A DNA stretch of 64,000 bases from NCBI GenBank assembly GCA_947495795.1, contig CANMAI010000002.1, positions 248,001-312,000 of the forward strand, given 5' to 3'. The position numbers and the translations under genes are program-made. The notes beneath the pieces are model-generated. The model was not told the origin of the DNA. It did no database searches and was given only the letters and a program-made list of their open reading frames with translations. Below, in pieces: positions 55,535 through 62,327 of this stretch. The DNA is from an uncultured Paracoccaceae bacterium. GTDB lineage: Bacteria; Pseudomonadota; Alphaproteobacteria; Rhodobacterales; Rhodobacteraceae. Each line of letters opens with the position of its first letter. The first letter of the stretch is position 1.

Positions 55535-56323
55535 ATGCGTTTTCTGATTGCCCTTTTACTCCTGTTTTCGGGGCTGTCAGCCCACGCGCAGGAAGCCTGC
55601 GAGCAGCAGGTGCCCTGCCAATTGGGCGATCGCTCCTATCACGTGAAGGTGCCGGATGACTGGGACGGGGTAACGCCGATGCCCGTTATGCTTCACTTTC
55701 ATGGCTGGATGCGGCAGGGAACACTGATTGTGAAGCATGGGCGCATTTCGGGCGCGACCCGGCGATCCGGCGTGCTGTTGCTTGCGCCAAACGGGCGCGG
55801 CAAGACGTGGGATTTCTGGGATGACAGCACCGATGATGTGGGGTTTGCCCTGCGGGTGCTGGAGGATGCAGCACAGCGCTATCCGATTGACCGCTCTCGG
55901 CTTTTTGTCTCAGGTTATTCCTATGGAAGTGCGATGGCGTGGCGTTTTGCCTGCGAGGCGGGCGAGACCGTTACGGCCTTGCTCGCCGTTTCCGGCACGT
56001 TGCGGCAAACGGAGGAGTGTTCAGCACCTGTTGATGTGCGCCATGTGCATGGGCTGCGCGATACAGTGATGGATTTCCCGATGGGGCCGGGCGGGGATGA
56101 GATGTATCCGGTGGCGCTTTGGCGGCGGCAAAACGGCTGCACCGAGGATGTGCAGGCTTTGGGAGAGTGGTCTGTGACCCGTCATGATACGTTCCGGCGC
56201 TACCTCTGGGAGGACTGCGCAAGTGGCAAGCCGGTAAGGTTGGATTTGCATGCGCGGGGGCATTTCATTCCGCGGGGTTGGATAAAGCAGCAACTGGATG
56301 AGCTTTTGGCACAGGGATCCTGA
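55535..56323 (+). CDS. Exported alpha/beta hydrolase, LpqC/PHB-depolymerase-like esterase
   Basis: The 262-residue protein has a signal peptide (about residues 1-18, ending AHAQE), a Cys pair in ACEQQVPC, the serine elbow GYSYG near residue 130 and a C-terminal His in RGHFIPRG. It belongs to the LpqC/esterase_PHB group, which includes feruloyl esterases and extracellular polyester depolymerases. Substrate is unknown. It lies 69 bases after the acetyltransferase. Confidence 0.84.
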   Translation: MRFLIALLLLFSGLSAHAQEACEQQVPCQLGDRSYHVKVPDDWDGVTPMPVMLHFHGWMRQGTLIVKHGRISGATRRSGVLLLAPNGRGKTWDFWDDSTDDVGFALRVLEDAAQRYPIDRSRLFVSGYSYGSAMAWRFACEAGETVTALLAVSGTLRQTEECSAPVDVRHVHGLRDTVMDFPMGPGGDEMYPVALWRRQNGCTEDVQALGEWSVTRHDTFRRYLWEDCASGKPVRLDLHARGHFIPRGWIKQQLDELLAQGS

Positions 56324-56326
56324 GGC

Positions 56327-56878
56327 TCAGTTCTGAGGCGTGAACGCGACTTTGATTGACTGATAAACGAGATCGAGCGTGGATTCCTGAGCCATCGTCT
56401 TGACGGCGAGCGTGCGGCCGGGACGCGCTTTCTCGGGATCATCTGTGAACGGGTGGGCGCTGTACCAGTTGCACACAGTCTCAGGCAGTCTGTGCTGGTG
56501 GCATCCGGCGATGATCAGGCCGAGATACCAATCGAAAGGCAGGATGTTATCCTCAGGCGCTGTAGCCTGATATGTGAACGCAACTCTCCGCCCCTCGTTT
56601 GTTCCGACGTGGCAGTGAGGGACACGCCGATACCCTTTGCCGACGCCCTCTGCGGCATCCAGGGCTTCAATTTCCAGATCCGGAACATCGAAGAGAACGC
56701 CGTTTGTTGTGGCCTGCGGCATCGGTAGTATTGTGGCCTTGCCGGAACCATCCATGCCCCGTTTGGCGAAGCGAACATGGTGATCCGTGAGGCTTGCTTT
56801 CGCCACAAGCTCCGCGCCCGGACAGCGCGATTTCAGGCGTGCTTTCAGCATGTTGGAGCCGTAGGCGAAGTAGAGCAT
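56327..56878 (-). CDS. Gamma-glutamylcyclotransferase-like protein
   Basis: The 183-residue protein starts MLYFAYGSNML, the GGCT-fold YGSN loop, with the acidic residue in DAAEGVGKGYRR. Family members cyclise gamma-glutamyl amines or act in glutathione breakdown; the exact reaction here is not clear. Its ATG overlaps the TGA of the aldo/keto reductase gene (TGATG). Confidence 0.85.
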   Translation of the reverse strand: MLYFAYGSNMLKARLKSRCPGAELVAKASLTDHHVRFAKRGMDGSGKATILPMPQATTNGVLFDVPDLEIEALDAAEGVGKGYRRVPHCHVGTNEGRRVAFTYQATAPEDNILPFDWYLGLIIAGCHQHRLPETVCNWYSAHPFTDDPEKARPGRTLAVKTMAQESTLDLVYQSIKVAFTPQN

Positions 56879-57915
56879 CAGAAGGGTGCGGGATGGGCTT
56901 TGTGGATCTCGGCAATGCCTTCCATCACGTCCTCTGAGAGGATGATATCCTTCGCACTTACGGCAATCTCCAGCTGTGCCATGCTGGTGGCACCGATGAT
57001 TGCGGAGGCCATGAAGGGGCGGGTGAGGCAGAAGGCGATGGCCATCGCGGATGGATCCAGCCCATGCTGCCTTGCGAGGGCCACGTATTTATCGGCAATC
57101 ATGAGGGAGGTTTCGTTCTTGCGACTCATGCCCGGCTCCAGATCTGCGCGCGAGCCTTTGGGGATCGCGCCGCCCGAATATTTGCCGGAGAGGATGCCTG
57201 AAGCGAGCGGGGAGTAGGCGAGGAGGCCCACATCCTCGTGATGCGAAAGCTCTGCGAGATCGAGATCGAAGGGGCGATACATCATCGAGTACTCGTTCTG
57301 GATGGAGGCTATACGGGGCAAGTCGTGGGCTTCGGCAAGACGCAGATATTCCGCAGTACCCCAGGCTGTATCGTTGGAAAGGCCGATGGCGCGAATTTTT
57401 CCAGCATCGACCAGGCGCCCCAATTCGCCAAGAATATCAAGGGTTTCCTGCTCAATGCCCTTCGGCTGCTCGGAGGGTGTGTAAGCCCATTGGCGGCGGA
57501 AATGGTAGTGGCCGCGGTTGGGCCAGTGGAGCTGGTAGAGATCTATGTAATCCGTTTGCAGGCGCTTGAGCGAGCTCTCGACAGATTTTGCAATCTTGGT
57601 TGAGGAGATGGGACTACCATCCTGGATCCACTCTATGCCAACACCGCCGACCTTGGTGGCGAGGATCACCTCCTCGCGCTTGCGCCGGGATTTGAACCAC
57701 GTGCCGATGATCTCTTCGGTACGGCCCTGCGTTTCCGGGCCGATCGGGATAGCGGGATAAAGCTCTGCGGCATCCCAGAAGTTGGCACCATGCGCGAGGG
57801 CATAATCCATCTGTTCGTGACCCTCGGCCTCGGTGTTCTGGTTGCCCCAAGTCATTGTGCCAATGCAGATTTCGGGCACCATGATGCCGGTGCGGCCAAG
57901 TGGATTGAGTTTCAT
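56878..57915 (-). CDS. Aldo/keto reductase, Tas-like
   Basis: This 345-residue NADPH-dependent TIM-barrel enzyme has the catalytic set in FWDAAELYP (Asp, Tyr), LATKVGG (Lys) and YQLHWPN (His). Length and the segment RTGIMVPEICIGTMTWG with NTEAEGHEQMDYAL match the Tas/YajO-like AKR group. Substrate is unknown. It is followed by the GGCT-like gene with a 1-base overlap and lies 74 bases after the SCO gene. Confidence 0.92.
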   Translation of the reverse strand: MKLNPLGRTGIMVPEICIGTMTWGNQNTEAEGHEQMDYALAHGANFWDAAELYPAIPIGPETQGRTEEIIGTWFKSRRKREEVILATKVGGVGIEWIQDGSPISSTKIAKSVESSLKRLQTDYIDLYQLHWPNRGHYHFRRQWAYTPSEQPKGIEQETLDILGELGRLVDAGKIRAIGLSNDTAWGTAEYLRLAEAHDLPRIASIQNEYSMMYRPFDLDLAELSHHEDVGLLAYSPLASGILSGKYSGGAIPKGSRADLEPGMSRKNETSLMIADKYVALARQHGLDPSAMAIAFCLTRPFMASAIIGATSMAQLEIAVSAKDIILSEDVMEGIAEIHKAHPAPF

Positions 57916-57989
57916 GGGAGAAGCCTTTCAGGGAGCGTCGTCTGCTGTTGCTGACAGAATAGCGCAGCTTTGCTGAAAGGCCAGCCGGT

Positions 57990-58538
57990 TCAAAGCTGTG
58001 CGCGGACGATCTCCGCTATGCGCTCCGCGCCGAGGATCGGGGGGAGGATGGATTGAACTTTTCCCGCCTTATCCGTGACATAGAGGAAGCTTCCATGGGC
58101 GTAGACGGGATCGCCATAAGGTGTTTCGAAGAGAATCTCGCGCTCGATCTGGAAAACCCTGCGCAGGTCGGCAAGGCGATCTTCCGGGCCTGTGAGGCCG
58201 ATCATTGCTTCGTGATAATCGGGCAGGGCGGTGGTCAGCTGCTCTGGCGTGTCATTTTCCGGATCTATGGTGATGAGGATCGGGGCGATCTGTTCGGCCT
58301 CCTCCGGCGTCAAGAGATCGAGCGCTTCGCCCATGGCAGGAAGGGCGACGGTGCAAATGCTCTCGCACTTGGTGTAGCCGAAGAAAATCAGCATCGGTTT
58401 GCCTGCGAAATCCGCCTCCGTCCGTGGGGTGCCGGACTGATCGATTAGCGCGAATTTCGGAGTGATATCAAGGAAGAAGGGGCTTTGGGCCGCCGCAGGA
58501 GCGGCGACCAGAAGGCAGGCAAAGAGTGTGCGGATCAT
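57990..58538 (-). CDS. SCO1/SenC-family copper protein
   Basis: The 182-residue protein has a signal segment (about residues 1-17, ending PAAAQ) and a thioredoxin fold with the copper-binding Cys58 and Cys62 in GYTKCESIC and His148 in VYAHGS. SCO proteins carry copper or reduce cysteines during assembly of the CuA site of cytochrome oxidase. It overlaps by 4 bases with the preceding Cys-rich gene, and no oxidase gene is near. Confidence 0.92.
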   Translation of the reverse strand: MIRTLFACLLVAAPAAAQSPFFLDITPKFALIDQSGTPRTEADFAGKPMLIFFGYTKCESICTVALPAMGEALDLLTPEEAEQIAPILITIDPENDTPEQLTTALPDYHEAMIGLTGPEDRLADLRRVFQIEREILFETPYGDPVYAHGSFLYVTDKAGKVQSILPPILGAERIAEIVRAQL

Positions 58539-59110
58539 TCAAACCATTCTTTCTTGAACGCCTCGTCCACCTCTGCACCGAGGCCGAGATATCCCTCCGC
58601 CTCGATCTGTTCGGCGATGCGGGGATCCTTGCGGAACCATGGGCCCTTTATGGCCTTGAGATCCGGGTTGGCGGCGTTCCAGTCCTTTGTCCATTTGTTG
58701 GCCTTGGTCCAGTCTTCGGTGCCGATCGCTCGGATGGTCTGGACCTGATAGAACTTGACCGGAGAGACCTCCGTGTCGCCCACGAGATTGCCATCCACCT
58801 CGACCATCTGGCCGCAGAAGGGTGCAAGCTCGTTTGCCGCACCGGTGAAGGCGGCCTGACTGTTTTTTGCCGCGAGAACAAGAGCTTGGTCCGCATCTCT
58901 CAGGATGCCAAGCTGGCGTTGGCCGCCGCCGCAATCGGCCGCGCAATCGCCTGTGAGCTCACAGAGGATATCGACGACCTTGCCGGTGAAAAGCGCCGGT
59001 TCTTCACCCGCGACCCCCCAGGCCTTAGCTTTGGAACCTTCGGAAAACTCACCCTCCGCGATTGCAGGGCTGGCGAGGAGTAGGGCTATGGCTGTGATAT
59101 GTTTCATCAT
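58535..59110 (-). CDS. Exported Cys-rich protein next to SCO, unknown function
   Basis: The 191-residue protein has a signal peptide (about residues 1-18, ending PAIAE) and four Cys at 50, 56, 60 and 99. The segment GKVVDILC, then C-x3-C-GGG and LGIL, parallels GEVIDTWC, C-x3-C-AAGG and VGVL in the gene before it, so the two may be distant paralogues. The C-terminal half is rich in Trp and Lys. The first ATG (59110) overlaps the previous TAA; ATG 59107 is an alternative. I do not recognise a named family. Tight coupling to SCO suggests a copper or thiol role. Confidence 0.7.
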   Translation of the reverse strand: MMKHITAIALLLASPAIAEGEFSEGSKAKAWGVAGEEPALFTGKVVDILCELTGDCAADCGGGQRQLGILRDADQALVLAAKNSQAAFTGAANELAPFCGQMVEVDGNLVGDTEVSPVKFYQVQTIRAIGTEDWTKANKWTKDWNAANPDLKAIKGPWFRKDPRIAEQIEAEGYLGLGAEVDEAFKKEWFE

Positions 59111-59544
59111 TATTTCGGCTTCGGAATTGCGAATGGCGGGACGATACCCCACTCATCGTGATTGGCGGTAATACCAGCGTTTTCAGTGACTTCGGCGACG
59201 ATGATATAGTTGATGCCATCGCGCTGGTGCAGCTCTCCCTGGGCTGTGACGGTATCGGATTGCACATCCAGAATGGCCTTGGAGCCACTGGCACTTTCCG
59301 CGCCTTCCCATTTGAGGACCATGTAGACGGTGCCGTCTTCGGCCAGAACACCCACCGGAATGCCGCCTGCGGCGCACCACATTGCGCAGGTGTGATGGGC
59401 TGAGCCCACAACGCTTTCCGGTGGGCCCATGACGCCTGAAAAATAGCACCAAGTGTCGATGACTTCGCCCTTGATGCTCACCTGTTCCGCCGCGAAAGCG
59501 GGGGCGGGCAGGGTGAGAAGGGCTGCGATGGCAAGGTGTTTCAA
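59110..59544 (-). CDS. Exported Cys/His protein upstream of SCO pair, unknown function
   Basis: This 144-residue protein has a signal peptide (about residues 1-18, ending PAFAA) and a cluster of possible metal ligands: Cys33, His50, His51, Cys53 and Cys57. The start is TTG 59544, with GGGAG six bases upstream; the longer frame to 59682 has no signal. It is the first gene of a three-gene unit ending with SCO. Copy B of the phased repeat lies 72-120 bases upstream. Function is unknown to me; metal or haem handling is inference. Confidence 0.7.
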   Translation of the reverse strand: MKHLAIAALLTLPAPAFAAEQVSIKGEVIDTWCYFSGVMGPPESVVGSAHHTCAMWCAAGGIPVGVLAEDGTVYMVLKWEGAESASGSKAILDVQSDTVTAQGELHQRDGINYIIVAEVTENAGITANHDEWGIVPPFAIPKPK

Positions 59545-59615
59545 AGGCGTCTCCCATGTCGTTTTTTTCAGGTTAACACGGAGAGTGCGGTACGCGCTTT
59601 CAGGATTTCGTGAAG

Positions 59616-59664
59616 GCTGGATTTGGTATGGGTTTGGTACCGGTTTGGGAGTGCAAAAATTCCG
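59616..59664 (-). repeat. Phased TTTGGTA repeat, copy B, upstream of the SCO unit
   Basis: TTTGGTA starts at 59622 and 59633 and TTTGGGA at 59644 (read on +), again exactly 11 bases apart, followed by GTGCAAAA. It matches 20459-20507 at 42 of 49 positions and has the same orientation toward a minus-strand gene. Confidence 0.75.
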
Positions 59665-59758
59665 GCAGCGGAAAGCCGCCAAAGGTTAACGCATGCTCTT
59701 GAAAAACCGGCAAAAAGCCCAATCTGTTAGTCAGATTTAACCAAAAGGAGCGGTTCAG

Positions 59759-60031
59759 ATGCAGTGCCCGATCGACGGCGAAACACTCGTGATTTCCGAC
59801 AGAAGCGGGGTCGAGATCGACTACTGCCCGAAATGCCGGGGCGTGTGGCTGGATCGCGGCGAGCTGGACAAGATTATTGAGCGCGCGGCCGTTGCACCCG
59901 CGCCGCCCCCACCACCGCGACAGGATGATCGCGGATACGATGATCGGGGGTATGATGACGATTACCGCGGAGGTGGACGGCACCGCAAAAAGAAACGTGG
60001 TGGTTTTCTGGATGAGTTGTTCGACTTCTGA
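59759..60031 (+). CDS. Small zf-TFIIB-type zinc finger protein
   Basis: This 90-residue protein has a zinc ribbon with Cys3, then Asp6 in place of the second Cys (CPID), and the pair CPKC with RGVWLDRGELDK. A Pro-rich and Asp/Tyr/Arg-rich linker leads to the C-terminal helix GFLDELFDF. The CPxD variant is common in this family. AAGGAG lies about nine bases before the ATG. The role is unknown; DNA or protein contact is only inferred from the ribbon. Confidence 0.85.
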   Translation: MQCPIDGETLVISDRSGVEIDYCPKCRGVWLDRGELDKIIERAAVAPAPPPPPRQDDRGYDDRGYDDDYRGGGRHRKKKRGGFLDELFDF

Positions 60032-60062
60032 TCGGCGTAAAACGAGCTGAAAACCTTGCCCT

Positions 60063-60097
60063 AAAAACACCTGAGGACCAAGCCGCAGGTGCCTTTT
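60063..60097. terminator. Bidirectional terminator between the zinc finger gene and 60123
   Basis: CACCTG (60068-60073) pairs with CAGGTG (60086-60091). AAAAA precedes it and CCTTTT follows, so either strand gives a stem followed by T. It sits in the gap between two convergent genes. Confidence 0.6.
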
Positions 60098-60122
60098 CTC
60101 TGGAATGTTGGGAACGCGAGTC

Positions 60123-61217
60123 CTAGATCGTTGTTAGGCTCTTGAGCGTATTTTCGGCTTTCAGAAGATGCTTGTAGTCGAGGTCTTGGCTAAAAAAGCC
60201 ATTGGTGAAGAACTCTTTACTGAAAAGCGCCTTGTAGGCTTCATCAATTGCATCCTCGATTTTGCCACCCGGCTGGTTGATTTTACCACGATCGCCGGAA
60301 CTTATGACAAAGGCATTCGGTTTCAACGCCGACGGATATTTAGGATCGCTTGGCAGTACGTCGACGGAACGCCTAGGACCATTGGATTGTGCGCCGGTAT
60401 AAGGATTCCACGAATAGTTTTGAACGAAATCGCTATTGAGCAGGAGGGTCATGAAAAACCCAAGAAGCAGATTTTTTTCAAGTTTATCCGTGTCCAACAT
60501 TTCTGGTGCGGTCATGATTTCTTTTCGAGCAGCCAGTTCATTGGCGGCTGCCGTTTTTTCTGCATCGCTTTTTGCTGCGTCCTGATCGACCGAGTAAATA
60601 TATTCGCGTGCAGCCAGAAGGGGCTTGTGCACTTCCATTTCCAGCATTGCACTGGCCTCTGTGACATTATTTGGCAGGCGTGCGCCGGTTGTGGAATCCA
60701 ACCGTGCGGCGAGACCGGTTTTTCCGGACTTCTTGAGTTGGGTTTTGACTTCCGGCCAGAGATTACCAAATACCCGTTTTCCGGTGGTGCTGTTATAGGC
60801 TGCTGTCATCGCTGTGCCAGTTGATTTGAGCAGCTTGTTCATCATGTTCTTGCTGGTCGTTATGGGCACTGTTTTAGCTGCGGAGCTTCTGATCGTACTC
60901 GGAAGAATGAGCTGCACAGGTTTGGTCGCGTTCGGAGCGATAATGCGGCTCGCCGTTCCTCCTGTCGTCGCGACGGCAGCCCCGCCAACACCCGCAGTGG
61001 CAACACCGGCCAGGACGACGAGCCCTATGAAAATCATATCGGCAAGAAATGCGTCGCTCTTCTTTTGATCATCCAGCGCCTTTTCGTACACATCATGTGC
61101 GCGGCTGAAAGCAAGCTGATAGGGGCGAATGATATTCTGATCGTATTGTGTGCCCACATGCAGGGTGTGCGTGAACAATCCTCTAAGATCCGAATTTTCT
61201 ATCTTGTATTGCGGCAT
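60123..61217 (-). CDS. Unrecognised 364-residue protein with one hydrophobic segment
   Basis: I do not recognise this protein. It has no signal peptide. After about 55 polar residues comes a hydrophobic stretch (AFLADMIFIGLVVLAGVATAG, split here as about residues 55-85) that turns Gly/Ala/Thr-rich, then a long polar region with an Ala/Lys/Glu-rich helix (about 205-255), a second hydrophobic run (LLLGFFMTLLLN, about 272) and a C-terminal part rich in Phe and Lys. ATG 61217 has GGGGGAG eight bases ahead. Its Asn/Thr/Lys content is higher than in its neighbours, which suggests acquired DNA. Confidence 0.6.
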   Translation of the reverse strand: MPQYKIENSDLRGLFTHTLHVGTQYDQNIIRPYQLAFSRAHDVYEKALDDQKKSDAFLADMIFIGLVVLAGVATAGVGGAAVATTGGTASRIIAPNATKPVQLILPSTIRSSAAKTVPITTSKNMMNKLLKSTGTAMTAAYNSTTGKRVFGNLWPEVKTQLKKSGKTGLAARLDSTTGARLPNNVTEASAMLEMEVHKPLLAAREYIYSVDQDAAKSDAEKTAAANELAARKEIMTAPEMLDTDKLEKNLLLGFFMTLLLNSDFVQNYSWNPYTGAQSNGPRRSVDVLPSDPKYPSALKPNAFVISSGDRGKINQPGGKIEDAIDEAYKALFSKEFFTNGFFSQDLDYKHLLKAENTLKSLTTI

Positions 61218-61480
61218 TCGAGAAGCTCCCCCAAGTCGAACGATGAAATGTATCTTTGTGGTTATCGTGTGTAGCTGATTGGAACACGGATTAATCGAGA
61301 CGATAGAGGCGTCGAACACTGCCGAAACTCTGACAGCGATGTTTACAGATATTGTGACACCAGCGAGTTTGCACTCCCCTGCGCAACGGTCAAGCCAAAG
61401 TGCCCTGGTTTGACGTTGATATCGCGATTTTTGAACGTAGGCGGCTCGAAAGCCCGCCTGACCGGAGAATGGCGCCCGAC

Positions 61481-62191
61481 TCAGTCACAATTGAAACTGA
61501 TCTGCCAGCGATTGTTCCGCACGAAGACATTGGCCTTCTGCATGTCCAACGTCTTCTTGCCAGCAAGAGTTATGGAGCGCCCGCCCGACCATTGCAGGGA
61601 CTCGTCTTTGGCCTTGGCAAAGACCCACATCTGATCACTGTCGGCGAAAACGGTTTTGCCGCTGCTTCGGATGGAAAAGCTTTCGTCCGGCTTTATTGTC
61701 CAATATGCATTGGAGCCCCGAAGGCCGCCGTTATTGCGATATGCGAGCCAGACGTCGATGGTCTTGTTGCAGGTATTGGCGAACTGGACCTGCCTGAGAG
61801 GAAGGCGAGGATAGTTCTGATCGGGATTGCTGTTGCGCGGGGTAGATTTCTTCTGGTTGTTGGGATCACAGTTTTTGGAAAGTGCGCAAAGAAGTGCGGC
61901 GGCCGCGCTTAGCCCGTCCACTACATTTTCGGCCTCCTGCTTCCGGCTCTGGTCGGTCGTCAGAAGCTTGCCCGGGCTGACCCAAAGCACCTCTCCCTTC
62001 CGGTCGCCCTCAAGGATTTCGATCATCACTTTTCCACCACCCTTTTTGAGGACAAGGGCACTGGGGTTTGTGAACTGGAACGAGACATCCAGCTCATATC
62101 GCTGGCCTTCGCGGATAATGCTGTAGTCTGCGCTGAGGGTTGGATGAGCAATCAGAAGCAGTATTGTGAGTGTTGAAATAAGTCTGCGCAT
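61481..62191 (-). CDS. Unrecognised exported protein, possible DUF1036-like C-terminus
   Basis: The 236-residue protein has a signal peptide (about residues 1-20, ending PTLSA), a beta-rich N-terminal part, a Pro/Asn-rich linker with Cys pair around residue 103, and a C-terminal domain from VQFANTCNKTIDVWLAYRN with WTIKPDESF. This last part loosely resembles DUF1036, a small exported domain of unknown role; I am not sure. It lies between parE and the unrecognised 60123 gene on the same strand, with 263 non-coding bases between the pair. A 7-bp palindrome stands just before its start. Confidence 0.55.
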   Translation of the reverse strand: MRRLISTLTILLLIAHPTLSADYSIIREGQRYELDVSFQFTNPSALVLKKGGGKVMIEILEGDRKGEVLWVSPGKLLTTDQSRKQEAENVVDGLSAAAALLCALSKNCDPNNQKKSTPRNSNPDQNYPRLPLRQVQFANTCNKTIDVWLAYRNNGGLRGSNAYWTIKPDESFSIRSSGKTVFADSDQMWVFAKAKDESLQWSGGRSITLAGKKTLDMQKANVFVRNNRWQISFNCD

Positions 62192-62204
62192 GGAAACCCC
62201 ACTA

Positions 62205-62223
62205 AGAATATCGAAAATATTCT
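62205..62223. promoter_or_regulatory. AGAATAT palindrome upstream of the exported gene
   Basis: AGAATAT-CGAAA-ATATTCT is a perfect inverted repeat 14 bases before ATG 62191. It could be an operator or an mRNA hairpin that covers the ribosome site. It is very AT-rich against the local background. Confidence 0.4.
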
Positions 62224-62327
62224 CAAGTGTGGCTGCATTTAGACCGCGCAAATAAAATCGAGTCCAAACTGTAAATTTTTTACCAAATGTCCTGGATTTT
62301 CCTGCAGCAGGTTAGTTTGGCGGCGCT

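Noticed and set aside
61218-61480. Small gene or RNA in the gap between the two unrecognised genes
   Set aside because: No open frame with a ribosome site and no promoter/terminator pair; one GC hairpin near 61440 lacks a T run.
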